Origin: Merluccius polli
Taxonomy: Eukaryota; Chordata; Actinopteri; Gadiformes; Merlucciidae
Assembly: GCA_030340625.1 (NCBI GenBank)
Contig: JAOPHQ010002847.1
Span: forward strand, 432,099 to 496,098
Direction of reading: 5' to 3'
Length of the DNA stretch: 64,000 nucleotides
Made by a program: the position numbers and the translations under genes. Shown here piece by piece: positions 53,023 to 63,670 of this stretch (position 1 is the stretch's first letter; every line of letters starts with the position of its first letter). The notes under the pieces were generated by a model, which saw only the letters and a program-made list of their open reading frames with translations, was not told the DNA's origin and did no database searches.

Positions 53023-53026
53023 TTAA

Positions 53027-53454
53027 GTCTAAATACTGCTCGACGGATTCGGAAGATTATTCGAGAAGGATGAGCCGCGTGAGTAGACTTCTCGTGAAGA
53101 CGCACCGAGGCGAGATAATTGACTGGGCAGAGCTAGTTGAAGACGCGTTGTGCCAAGCTAGTCGTGTTCGGCTGTGTGCATTCCCTGGAACAGGTCTGAT
53201 ATTTTCTCTAAACTCTATTAGCGGCCTAGCGATGCTAACGCTAACCATCATCTAAACGTGAAAATAAATGTTCACTGGAAATTCGGTTCTGAAAGTCATG
53301 GATGTTTACTTCAAGAAATTCTGCACATCCAGTAACTCTTTGCACAAGTGTGCATAGGAAGAGTAGAAGCTGTGGATAATTCGCGGAATTGTGACAGTTT
53401 GTGTAGATTGTTGAGTGAACGACATGGCAGAGAAAGGTTCAGTGCCGCGTCCAG
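53027..53454 (+). other. BEL/Pao leader and start of gag region
   Basis: Returns to BEL/Pao sequence after the TTAA element. A short frame at 53,070-53,255 (SRVSRLLVKTHRGEIIDWAE) has no recognised domain. An ATG at 53,424 reads MAEKGSVP before the next hAT insertion and could be the original gag start, since the downstream flank continues with gag-like sequence. Confidence 0.4.
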
Positions 53455-54658
53455 TAGGGTGCATTAGTTGCCCCCTAAAATAGAAATACTTGTCTGATCT
53501 TAATGCAGTTTCACACTGATGTTCCTTTTCAACTAGAAAGAGACCCTGTGAAATTTAAAAAAGATCGAACAATCTCTAGGGGTGGCAACATCGTTGTACA
53601 ATTTGTGCATCTGTATTATACAGAAAATGGGAAGAAAATGGGAAAATCAAGTAGACTGATGACAATACATACAATCTTTTCTTTATTAGCAGGCTTGGAA
53701 CCTATAGGCTGCAGAGGAACACCTGCTCTGCCATATATCTCCTCAATCTGTGGATACAGCATCTTTGCTATTTGATAGTGAGATTGGCTTCCACTCTCTG
53801 TAGTTGATGATGAAAGATATTTCATTGCACGCAGGATCATCCTTAAAGTGGGTAATTTAGTTCTGGGAAGATGCAAGTCATCTGCAGACACTGCAGGTCC
53901 TAGACCATACAGTTGTGATGAAGCTCTTGTTTTAGAAGCCATTACCTTCAGACTGCAGAGCTCATGACATGCACCAGTTGGATCTTGTTGAGATTGAGAG
54001 TCCTACAACCTCTGAACTGCTCCAAGCCTTTGCTTGGGAGACTCTTACTAACTCACTTAGGACCTCTCTTTCCCTGTCTCTGAGGACTCAACTCATGCAG
54101 CACAGTTTGATCTCTCAGCATACTAAGCTGTGTATTAGTATATTAGGCAATTTGATGTCAGCCAGCTTTCTAAATCTCTGCCAGCTGAGTGGTTATCATC
54201 AGTTGACTACTGATACTGTTTAATTTTTGGTTATAGTATTTTTCAGAAACACAGTGTTGAATAATATTACAGTTGATATTTTAGTGATACTGAATTACTG
54301 ATGTTTCAAGCCCAACTTTTGCGAAAAAAGCACATTTTTGGTCTGTTTCGGCCAATTTCTCAGCCAATTGCAATTTTGTTTTATAGATAACTAGTTTTGC
54401 AGATAGCTGAGTACATTGTCTATTAAAACATACCCATGGCAGCTCTTTAGCCCTAAAATTGTCATGATTATTGGCAGTATGGGAAACGCTGGCGCTATTT
54501 TCAATTCATTAATATGGTAAAACTTCAGGCTGATGTTGCCACCCCTAAATATTAATATATGGCAAAAATATTTAACAGGGCACATTTTTGTATGAAAAGG
54601 AACACTTGACTAAAACTGCATTCAATTCTGAGAAAGTTGGGGCAACTGATGCACCCTA
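53455..54658. mobile_element. hAT-type element, 1,204 bp, with long inverted ends
   Basis: Ends TAGGGTGCATTAGTTGCCCC and the complement of TAGGGTGCATCAGTTGCCCC. The inverted similarity continues for about 130 bp, including GATGTTCCTTTTCA/GTGTTCCTTTTCA and TTAGGGGTGGCAACATC. A perfect 8-bp duplication GCGTCCAG flanks it (53,447-53,454 and 54,659-54,666). Internal frames show no transposase domain. Confidence 0.92.
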
Positions 54659-54666
54659 GCGTCCAG

Positions 54667-56155
54667 CACTAACTCTGCAAAGCTGAAAATTAAAGCAGAA
54701 CGCAAGAGCTGCAGCAATGGAAAAGAAAGAAGCTATAGAGCAGGAAGAAATTCGCTTGAGGCGTAAGAAAGAGCAATTAGAGATTGAAACTGAGCTTGCT
54801 ACTCCAGATGCTAAATTGAAAGTGTATGAAGAATTTGAAGATGCTCATGGGTCTATGGATGATTTCCTTGGGCAACAGTCAAGACACAGAGATGAATTCC
54901 TGACACGTAGACAAGAAAAGCATGTTGGTGTTGGCGATTATGTGAGTCATGGAGCTGGTAAGACTTCCCTTAACTTCAACCCAAAGTCAGGCATTCAAGT
55001 TGATGATTCAGAAAGAAGAAAGCCATCTTTGAGGTTTGGTGCTGGCAGCAGCACGCCACATCCTGATCATCATCATGATCGCACTGACTCTTCTACTGAT
55101 AGCCTGCATGAAGTGCTACAGCGTCAAACCAAGTCACTGAGATGCTCATCAAACAACAGAGTTTGTCTCAACTGCCTCACAGAGACATTCCAATGTTTAA
55201 AGGAGATCCTCTGACTTACAGATCTTTCATAATGGTATTTGAGCATGGTATTGATGGTATGACAGACAGCCATCAAGATCGGTTGTACTACCTCGAACAG
55301 TTCACGAGTGGAGAGCCACTTGATCTCATTCGCAGCTGTGAGCACATGAGACCTGACAGAGCTTACAAAGAAGCCAGAGCATTGCTTGATCGTCACTATG
55401 GAGATGATCTGACCATCGCCACAGCTTATATCAAGAAGGCAATGGGATGGCCTCAGATAAAGTCAGAAGACAGGAAAGGATTGAATGCTTTTGCCTTGTT
55501 CTTGATTGGATGTTGTAACACAGTCAATGATGTGGACTACATGGACGAAATGAACAATCCGACCAACATGAAGATCATTTTGTCCAAACTTCCATTCAAA
55601 TTGAAAGAAAGATGGAGAAGCTATGCTTACGACATTCAAGAAATACAAAGAAAAAGAGCCAGATTTCCGGATGTAGTTGAGTTTGTGTACCGCCAAGCAA
55701 AAGTTGTTAATGACCCGCTGTTTGGAGATATCCTGGACTCCACTGCAGGGAATCAGAATAGCTCAAAGCAGCAACCTAGCACCAGAAAAGGTGAGAAAAG
55801 GTCTAAAAGAAGCAGCTTTGCTGTGAATGTGTCTGCTACTGAAAAGGACATCAATAAAAGCCAATTCGAAAAGAAAGCTCCTGCAGTCAAGTCAGCGAGT
55901 GTCTTCCAAAGTCCCTGTCTTTACTGTAAGAAGAACCATGCACTAAATGTGTGCAACAAGAGTCGAGAACAGCCTCTAAAAGAAAGAATCCAGTTCTTGA
56001 AATCAAACGGTCTTTGCTTTGGGTGTCTGACAGCAGGTCATATGTCCAAGGACTGTAAGAAAAAGGCCTCATGCCCGGATTGTCCTTTCAAGCACCCAGC
56101 TATCTTGCACATTGTGAAGGAGGATACTGCATCAGAGAAAAAACGTTGCAGATGA
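54667..56155 (+). pseudogene. BEL/Pao gag (DUF1759-like, zinc knuckles), frameshifted
   Basis: The frame at 54,717-55,214 has a charged coiled coil (EEIRLRRKKEQLEIETELA). A frame change near 55,150 leads to the capsid-like DUF1759 segment (DIPMFKGDPLTYRSFIMVFE, then LYYLEQFTSGEPLDLI and ARALLDRHYGDD). Cysteine motifs follow (CLYCKKNHALNVCNK and CFGCLTAGHMSKDCKKK, the latter C-x2-C-x4-H-x4-C). The stop is near 56,155. Residue patterns are well kept, but the reading frame is broken at the start and in the coiled-coil region. Confidence 0.88.
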
Positions 56156-56192
56156 CAGCTCACAAGGCACAAGTGAAGTCACAAGCGCACTC

Positions 56193-57659
56193 GTGTCTGC
56201 AGGGTGTAGAAGAGGCGACCAAAGTGGGGCCGGGAAAAGTGAGTGTATTCTTCCCATCGTACCTGTGCAGATAAAACACAAGAAAGGCACAAAGATAATC
56301 AAGACAGCTTTCCTGGATCAAGGAAGCACAGCGACTTTCTGCACTGAAGCCTTGGCGAAGAAGCTGTATATCCGAGGCAAAAAGACAGAATTCCTGCTTC
56401 GCACCATAGCGCAAGAACAGAAAGTGAGTAGCTACGTACTTACTGACCTGGAGGTGTGTGGCTTAGAGGAGCAGGATTACATCCAGCTGCCAAATGTATA
56501 CACTCAGCTAGATATTCCTGCAAAGAACGCCAACATACCACAGATGAACGATTTGGTGAAGTGGTCTTATCTCAGTCGAGTCCATCTCCCAAAACTTGAA
56601 GCTGAAGTTGGTCTTCTCATTGGTGCTAACGCATACAAAGCCATGGAGCCATGGGAGATCATCAGTAGTCAGAACGAGGGACCATACGCTGTGAAGACGG
56701 CTCTTGGTTGGGTTGTCAATGGGCCAATCAGCAGATGCCAAGAAAAGGAATTGGATGATGGCAAAAGACAAAGTTTCCTTGTCAACCATATCTCTGTGAT
56801 GAGCGTTGAAGACATGCTGATGAAGCACTACAATGCGGATTTTCCAGAAAGATGTTGTGACGACAGACAAGAACAGTCTCAACATGACAAGCAGTTCATG
56901 CATACTGTGGCGACGTCAGCGCAGCTCGTAGACGGTCACTTTTGCATCAAGCTGCCTTTAAAGGATGACAAGGTGAAGATGCCATGCAACCGTGGTATCG
57001 CTGAACAAAGGCTTAACTCTTTGAAGAGGAAGTTCACTAGGAATACAGACTTCTTTCAAGAGTACAAGGCTTTTATGGACAACATACTGGATAAGGGCTA
57101 TGCAACAAGGGTTCCAGAGGATCAGCTGAGTCGCAGTGATGGAAGAGTATGGTTCATCCCACACCATGGGGTGTACCATCCGAAAAAGCGAAAACTGCAA
57201 GTTGTCTTCGACTGCACGGCAACTTACCAAGGAGTGTCATTGAACGACCAGTTGTTGCAAGGGCCTGACCTAACAAACACCCTCATCGGAGTGTTGCTGA
57301 GATTCAGACAGGAGCCTGTTGCCATGATGGCGGATATCGAGTCCATGTTCTACCAGGTGCGGATTCCAGACACGGACGCCGATCTGCTGCGCTTTCTCTG
57401 GTGGCCAGACGGCAATCTAACTGTGGAAGCAGAAGAGTACAGAATGTGTGTGCATCTAATCGGTGCAACATCATCCCCTAGTTGTGCGTCATATGCACTA
57501 AGAAGAACAGCCGAAGATGCGACAGGAAGCACCCCAGAAGCCAAACATACAGTCTTCAAGAACTTCTACGTGGATGACTGTTTAAAGTCGGTAGTCACAG
57601 AAGACAAAGCCGTTACTCTTGTGAAGGAGCTGTTGTGCACAGTGGTGCACAAGTTCTGA
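56193..57659 (+). pseudogene. BEL/Pao protease and reverse transcriptase
   Basis: Begins in DUF1758-type aspartic protease sequence with FLDQGSTATFCTEALA (D-x-G-S active-site type). It continues through VGLLIGANAYKAMEPWEI and ALGWVVNGPI to RT: IPHHGVYHPKKRKLQVVFDC, MMADIESMFYQVRIPDTDAD (motif A), LIGATSSPSCASYALRR (motif B) and FYVDDCLKSV (catalytic YVDD, about 57,568). The frame stops at 57,657-57,659. The preceding gag frame overlaps it in another phase, so the parts are no longer translated together. Confidence 0.92.
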
Positions 57660-57903
57660 CAGCTTCAGGTTCAAGGTACACCTGCCGGACAAGCCATGCA
57701 CAAGACGGGGCATCTTATCCATCGTTAATTCGGTGTATGACCCATTGGGCTTTTTGGCACCACTTCTCCTACCTGTAAAGCTCATTTTGAGAGATCTCTG
57801 TAAAGAGAAGAAAGGTTGGGACGAAGAGATCGACGAAAAGCCACGCCGAACATGGATGAAGTGGCTGACAAATCTAACCAGGCTTTCGGAGCTCAGTCTA
57901 AAC
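57660..57903 (+). pseudogene. BEL/Pao A17 (Pao) domain, first piece
   Basis: After a frame change the sequence encodes VYDPLGFLAPLLLPVKLILR followed by WDEEIDEKPRRTWMKWL, the start of the Pao A17-type domain between RT and RNase H. It is cut at 57,903 by a hAT insertion and resumes at 59,727. Confidence 0.88.
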
Positions 57904-58397
57904 CATGGTTTCTCAACGGGGGCGGTACCGCCCCCTGGGGGGCGATATAAACATTTTGGGGGGCGCTGGACGCGTGAGGGCTGGTATGGGGGCGCTCAGG
58001 CATGAATGGGGGCGCCACAATTTGGCTTGTATAAAGTTCATTTGAACTTTACATTTTAAACTTTCATGGTTTCCCAACTAAAAATAAAGCTGCTGTCTGA
58101 GACCAAGAACCCGAGTCTGCTGCTTCCACTGCTGGGTAAAAGGGTGTAAACCCCGACGTCGCCCCTGGAGATCTCCCCTCTGCTCCCTGATCACGATCGA
58201 ACAAGCCGAGCAGGAACGGTCTCCATAGTAACGTCCAAACAAATCCACCACAGCAGCAGCGAAACCCGGGAAACACAAACGCTACTTTCGACAGCTGTCA
58301 CCTCATCTTCGCTGGCTAAAACTTAAATAACCAATGAAAACGTACACAAGCACGATAATGTAACCACGTTTAATCACACACAACATTACAATCAAAT

Positions 58398-58650
58398 AGG
58401 GATGCACCGAATATTCGGTAACCGAATATATTCGGCCGAATATTGCAAAAAAAGCCATATTCGGTATTCGGTGGAATGAGTGAAAAACAAGGCCGAATAT
58501 ATATGTTAAATATTAGCAGCGCATATTACTGACGCAATCAAAGAACGTGCAGTGACGCGGTAAACATAAACAAGGATGTCGGCAGTGTGGAGATATTTCA
58601 AAGTTACGGAGAACGAAAAAAGAATTGTGGTTTGCAGCCGAAATATAAAG
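58398..58650 (+). pseudogene. hAT fragment with start of BED-finger transposase
   Basis: TAGGGATGCACCGAATATTCGG is a common hAT terminus. About 180 bp in, an ATG at 58,576 begins MSAVWRYFKVTENEKRIVVC, which resembles the N-terminal BED zinc finger of hAT transposases (V-W-x-(Y/F)-F and the first cysteine). The reading breaks off at about 58,645 where other repeat DNA follows, so only the beginning is left. Confidence 0.6.
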
Positions 58651-58654
58651 TATA

Positions 58655-58830
58655 GTATAAGTAAGGGATAATGCCCGACAAAATGAATGGACTTCGCGGA
58701 AGCAACCGTCCGACGACACGCCTCCGCGTCGTCCATTAATTTCATTTAATGGACACCTCGAAGGGCATTATCCCGCTTATACCATGGTCACTTACGAAAG
58801 AAAGTGAGTTTTTTTTAAGTCGAGCGGACT
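58655..58830. repeat. Second copy of the fold-back repeat (related to 7928-8500)
   Basis: Shares AATGGACACCTCGAAGGGCA, TTATCCCGCTTATACCATGG and TCACTTACGAAAGAAAG with 8,218-8,280, and GTGAGTTTTTTTTAAGTCGAG with the right arm at about 8,325-8,355. Its own arms pair locally (GGGATAATGCCC with GGGCATTATCCC). It is a shortened form of the family. Confidence 0.8.
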
Positions 58831-58855
58831 ATTTCATATCTTATATAACCTATCC

Positions 58856-59274
58856 CAGTGGTTCTCAACCGGTGGGGCGCGGGTTCAAAAAGGAGGACAA
58901 ATACGCATCCGGCTTTAGGCCGGACTGTCCGGTTTTTCAAAGCCCTGTCCGGCGTCTGGCACAGCATCAAGCCGGACGCGTATTTGTCCTCCTTTTTGAG
59001 AGCGCAATAGTAACACACCGCGCACACCCCCGGTCATCGGTCCGCGGTGTGTTACTATTGAGCGCGCGCGCCCCCCCCCCGGCCGTAGGTCCGTGGTGTG
59101 TTACTATTGCGCGCACCCCCTGCCCCCGTCTGCCCCACCCCCATCGGCCCTAGGTCCGCGGTGTGTTACTATTGCCCCCCCCCCCCCCCCCCGTCAACAA
59201 TGGGGGGGGGGGGGCCCCGACTGCAATGAACCAGTTTTGGGGGGGCCCAGCCTGAAAAAGGTTGAGAACCCCTG
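58856..59274. mobile_element. Small hAT-type element, 419 bp, nested in a relative
   Basis: Ends CAGTGGTTCTCAACC and GGTTGAGAACCCCTG, flanked by a perfect 8-bp duplication ACCTATCC (58,848-58,855 and 59,275-59,282). Inside, AAAAAGGAGGACAAATACGC pairs with its complement about 90 bp later, giving a hairpin. Three diverged 56-bp-class units carry GGTGTGTTACTATTG. Confidence 0.92.
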
Positions 59275-59726
59275 ACCTATCCTATTTAATATTTTATATC
59301 ACATTACAACTAAAATAACATTTCCATGTTGTTTACCAGTTTCTCCAGTTAACTAATGTACAAAGATGACCTATTATATGTCTCAAAAACATACATTGTG
59401 GAGGCAATGTTTAAAATCAATGCTTTAATTTCCTGTAAAATGGTCAGATTTGCTCAGCAGCACATCAAGTTGTTGGGGGCATAAATACAGCTCCAATCCA
59501 ATAAAACAGGGATTTTAAAGCAAAACAATGGCTTCTCTCATCATAAAACCCGATGTCAGTTGAAGTCCTCCAGTCTTAACACACTGTTTACTACAAGAAC
59601 ACTTAAAGCACCAGCACCCTGTAGTTTTTTGGGGGGGTTTTTGTAAGGGGGGGGGGGGGGTACAAGGATCATGGAATGGTCAGGGGGGAATTTGTTCCAA
59701 AAAGGTTGAGAACCACTGGTCTAAAC

Positions 59727-59960
59727 AGATGTTTCAAACCCCCCGCATTTGGGCCCACGAAGGGTGCTCAAATCCATAATTTCTCAGACGCTAGCCAAGA
59801 TGGATATGGCGTTGTGTCGTATCTCTTGATGACGAATGAACAGGATGAGAAACGTGTCATTCTTAATGGGAAAGTCCAGGGTCGCTCCCCTCAAACAGAT
59901 CACGATCCCGAGAATGGAGTTGACGGCAGCGATGGTCGCAGTCAAGATTGATCGGAAGCT
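59727..59960 (+). pseudogene. BEL/Pao A17 domain, second piece
   Basis: Resumes the Pao coding sequence with IHNFSDASQDGYGVVSYLLM, the RNase H-like aspartate-containing D-A-S motif of A17/Pao proteins. The frame then shifts at about 59,870-59,890 and the protein continues in the frame of 59,836-60,954. Confidence 0.85.
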
Positions 59961-60954
59961 GAGAGAAGTCCCTCTGATTGAGTCGGTCTTCTGGACAGAT
60001 AGTACAACAGTACTAAAGTACATTGAAAATGACGCCCTTCGTTTTAAAACGTTCGTGGAAAACCGAGTCTCTTTCATTAGAGAAGTGACAACCTCTTCTC
60101 AGTGGAGGTATGTCAACACCTCACAAAACCCAGCAGATCAGGCTTCAAGAGGTTTGAAGATCCAGAACTTCATGGAGAGTAAGAGCTGGTTTCAGGGGCC
60201 TAGTTTCCTGCCGAAAGAGAGTGAGTGGCCAGAACAACCTGAACAGTGTAGTCAACTGACAGAAGACGATGTTGAGGTGAAGACGTCTGCTGCAGTGTCA
60301 TGCACAAATCCAAATGAGTACACAGATCCAATGAACCAGCTTGTGGAGTATTACTCCAGTTGGCACAAGTTAAAAAAGGCAACAGCTTGGATTTTGCACT
60401 TAAGAGCAATGTTGCAATACCTGCAAGAGAAGAGAAGAGAGTTTGAGCAAAACATACAGCAGACTGAAAATGATCCAGAGAAATGCAGATCCATAGTTGA
60501 ACAACAGATGGTGACCTGCAAGAAGAACCTGGAAAAAATAAAAACACTTACCGTTGAAGATCTATCCAAAGCTGAAATGGAACTGGTTAAGTACAGTCAG
60601 AGACAAACTTACACCGAAGAGATACAAGCCTTGCAGCCAGGAGGCTCTCGTGTGAAAAGGAACAGTCCTATTTTCAAACTGGATCCATACTTTCAAGATG
60701 GTGTGTTGAGAGTAGGAGGGCATCTGAACAGATCGGCGATGCCTGAGGAGGCCAAGCATCCTGCCATTCTGTATAAACAGCACAGAATAGCCCGCCTCGT
60801 TCGCCACCATATCCACCAAGAGACTGGACACGGAGGCAGAAATCATGTCTTAGCCACATTACGACAACGGTATTGGATACCAAGAGCCAATGCAGCAGCA
60901 AGAAAAGTGATTTCAGAAAAATCAGTCTCTGTAGAAGACTGCATGCAAAGGTAG
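59836..60954 (+). pseudogene. BEL/Pao RNase H-like end and integrase zinc-binding domain
   Basis: Frame with VAPLKQITIPRMELTAAMVA, FWTDSTTVLKYIENDALRFK (RNase H-type Asp) and WRYVNTSQNPADQASRGL, all typical of the Pao RNase H. The integrase H2C2 part follows: HPAILYKQHRIARLVRHHIH and TGHGGRNHVLATLRQRYWI. The zinc-site cysteines would follow in the next frame after the stop at about 60,954. Confidence 0.9.
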
Positions 60955-61740
60955 GAGAGCAGAAAATGGCGGACCTGCCGCAAGATCGTCTGCTTCCTGA
61001 CAAGCCACCCTTCACCAACACAGGTGTGGATTACTTTGGACCTTTCAAGGTCAGAAGAGGACGTCCCAAGGTGACGCGTCATGGAGTGCTCTTCACATGC
61101 CTTACTGTCAGAGCAGTGCATATAGAAGTAGCCCATTCCCTTGACACCGATTCATGTATTCATGCCATAAGGCATTTCCAAGCCAGAAGAGGACAAGTGT
61201 CAATCATTCGTTCCGACAATGGCACAAACTTTGTCGGCGCCGACAAAGATTTTCAACCCACCTGCTGCGTCCCACCACGGCGGCATCTGGGAACGCCAAA
61301 TCCGCACCGTGAGAAAGGTTCTGAGCTCTGTTGTGAAGCAACAGCTGTTAGACGACGAAGGATTACAGACTCTCCTATGCGAGGTTGACAGTGTCATCAA
61401 TGGGAGACCTATAACTACGAACACTGATCACCCCAATGACCTTGAGCTGCTGGCGCCGAATCACCTGCTCATATTGAAAACATAGCCCAGCTTTCCACCT
61501 GGCGTGTTCACTAAGGATGATGTCTATGCTCGCCGGCGTTGGAGACAAATCCAATACATAGCGGATCTGTTCTGGCGAAGGTTGACTCACGAATACCTAC
61601 CGCTTCTGCAAGAACGCCAGAAATGGCTCAGCCTGAAGAGAAGTTTCAAAGTTGGAGATGTCGTCCTTGTTGCAGATTCGTCACTGCCAAGAGAGTTCGG
61701 ACGAAGACCAGCATCTTTCAACAACCCATAACTAAACTTT
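60955..61740 (+). pseudogene. BEL/Pao integrase core and DUF5641-like C-terminus
   Basis: In successive frames: TNTGVDYFGPFKVRRGRPK (first catalytic Asp), FTCLTVRAVHIEVAHSLDTD, IIRSDNGTNFVGADKDF (second Asp), then in another frame ASHHGGIWERQIRTVRKVLS (catalytic Glu). The C-terminal part is RRWRQIQYIADLFWRRLTHE and FKVGDVVLVADSSLPREF, which fits DUF5641. At least three frame changes or stops separate the pieces. Confidence 0.9.
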
Positions 61741-62031
61741 GTTTATTGCAGGGAGAAGACTGAAGAAGAGAAATACTTTAATAGACTAGAAATATTTACC
61801 TGAAAGTACTGAATATTGTGTAAAATAGAAATAACTGTTTAAATAACCTGTGAAAAGGGTGTTAATACTTACCTGTTATATTTACCTTTGAATACTTACC
61901 TGTGAAGGGAAGAAGATTCAAGTTAAAAGGAATTTCGAGAAAATGTTTAATGTGTACATGTATATGGCTCCAATTTAAGTAGAAGTTGGATAATTGATAT
62001 GCTAAGGCCTAGTCAATTAGGGGCCGGGATA
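61741..62031 (+). other. BEL/Pao 3' untranslated stretch
   Basis: AT-rich, non-coding. It ends in TAGGGGCCGGGATA, a plausible polypurine tract directly before the 3' LTR. Confidence 0.6.
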
Positions 62032-62429
62032 TGTTGAAGCCATTTCTATGGGAAAGATAATTATTAGACAAAGAATAATTAGTGTGAATGCTGGAGCATT
62101 CACACTCTAGATATCGAAATCTTTATTATTTTTATTAGTGTGAATGCTGGAGCATTCACACTCTAGATATCGAAATCTTTATTATTTTTATTTTTATTCT
62201 TCTTCCGAACGTTTTTTTTGGCACTCTTCTCCTTCTTCATACTTTCAGCTACAGAAACCATTCAAATATCAAAATGTTCAGATTTGTTACGACATTATGG
62301 CTATCTATTCAGATTTTTCATATTCATTCAACTTTTCAAATTATTCTACTTTTTCCACCTTTATTTTTCCAATGTAAATCAATGGGCGGACGGCGAAGCC
62401 GTCCACCCAGCCTTATTCTTCCAATGCTT

Positions 62430-62840
62430 TACGTCGTAACTAATTCAAATGTCAACCGTTTCCCATCGTTCAAACAATTAAACAAATCTAGAGATTTGTA
62501 TCTATCTAGCCGTGTTCACGAAATTTCGATAGCTGTTATACTTTTTTCTGTATCGCCGTTTTAGTTTCAAATCGTCATATTCTACCATTCGTCCCATTGT
62601 AACCGGCGGACCTTCCACTGTTTACTTCCACTGCTTTCCGTCGTAACTAATTCAAATTTCAACCGTTTCCCATCGTTCAAACAATTTAACGAATCTAGAG
62701 ATTTGTATCTATCTAGCCGTGTTCACGAAATTTCGATAGCTGTTATACTTTTTTCTGTATCGCAGTTTTAGTTTCAAATCGTCATATTCTACCATCCGTC
62801 CCATTGTAACCGGCGGACCTTCCACTGTTTAAGACGTCGT
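62430..62840. repeat. Tandem repeat, about 207-bp period, two good copies
   Basis: Copies share CGTCGTAACTAATTCAAAT, GATTTGTATCTATCTAGCCG and CCATTGTAACCGGCGGACCT. Weaker partial copies follow to about 63,180. Confidence 0.85.
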
Positions 62841-63352
62841 AACTAATTCAATCACTTTTCAACCGTTAACCTTCATTCAAAAAATGTCACTAATCTACAG
62901 ATTTGTATATTCAATAATAACGATATCCAAACGAAATTTCGACAGCATTTATATTTATTCAGAATCACAGTTTAAGTTTCGGGTTCTCTTCAGTTGATCT
63001 CACAGTTACACATCGATTACACATTGATCTCTGACAGTTACACATCGTAGGCCTAACTAAATCAATTCTCAATCGTTTACCTTTGTTCAAAAAATGTCAC
63101 AAATCTACAGACTTGTATATCCCATAATATCCAAACAAAATTTCGATAGCATTTATATTTATTAAGAGTTTCACAGTTTAACTGATTCCTTTTCAGTTGA
63201 CTTCACGTTGACGCTCGAGCGAGGGGACGTTCAGCAGTGTTGCCAGATTGGGCTGCTTTTTGAGGATCAGACAGTGTTGCCAGTTTGGGCTGCTTTTTGA
63301 GGACGTTCAGCAGTGTTGCCAGATAGGGCTACTTTTTGAGGACGTTCAGCAG

Positions 63353-63670
63353 TGTTATTACTACTTCAGTTACTTCTACTTCAGCTATTAGTATTACTAA
63401 TTCAGCTACTACTACTTTCAGCTACTTCTACTATTTCAGATTCTTCTACTATTTCAGCTTCTACTACTACTTTCAGATTCTTCTACTATTTCAGCTTATA
63501 CTACTACTTTCAGATTTTTCTACTATTTCAGCTTCTACTACTACTTTCAGCTTCTTCTACTATTTCAGCTTCTACTACTACTTTCAGATTCTTCTACTAT
63601 TTCAGCTTCTTCTACTACTTTCAGCTACTTCTACTATTTCAGCTTCTACTACTACTTTCAGATTCTTCAG
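63353..63670. repeat. Pyrimidine-rich minisatellite
   Basis: Units of TTCTACTATTTCAGCTTCTA and CTACTACTTTCAGATTC type, 50-60-bp higher-order period. Open frames on the + strand here are repeat artefacts. Confidence 0.9.

Larger units (their letters stand above)
57904..59718. mobile_element. hAT-type element, 1,815 bp, containing further insertions
   Basis: Starts CATGGTTTCTCAACGGGGG and ends AAAAGGTTGAGAACCACTG (inverted). It is flanked by a perfect 8-bp duplication GTCTAAAC (57,896-57,903 and 59,719-59,726). Inside are a truncated second hAT (from 58,398), a fold-back fragment (58,655 on) and a small complete hAT (58,856-59,274) whose ends belong to the same CAGTGGTTCTCAACC family. The remaining body is non-coding. 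Confidence 0.9.
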
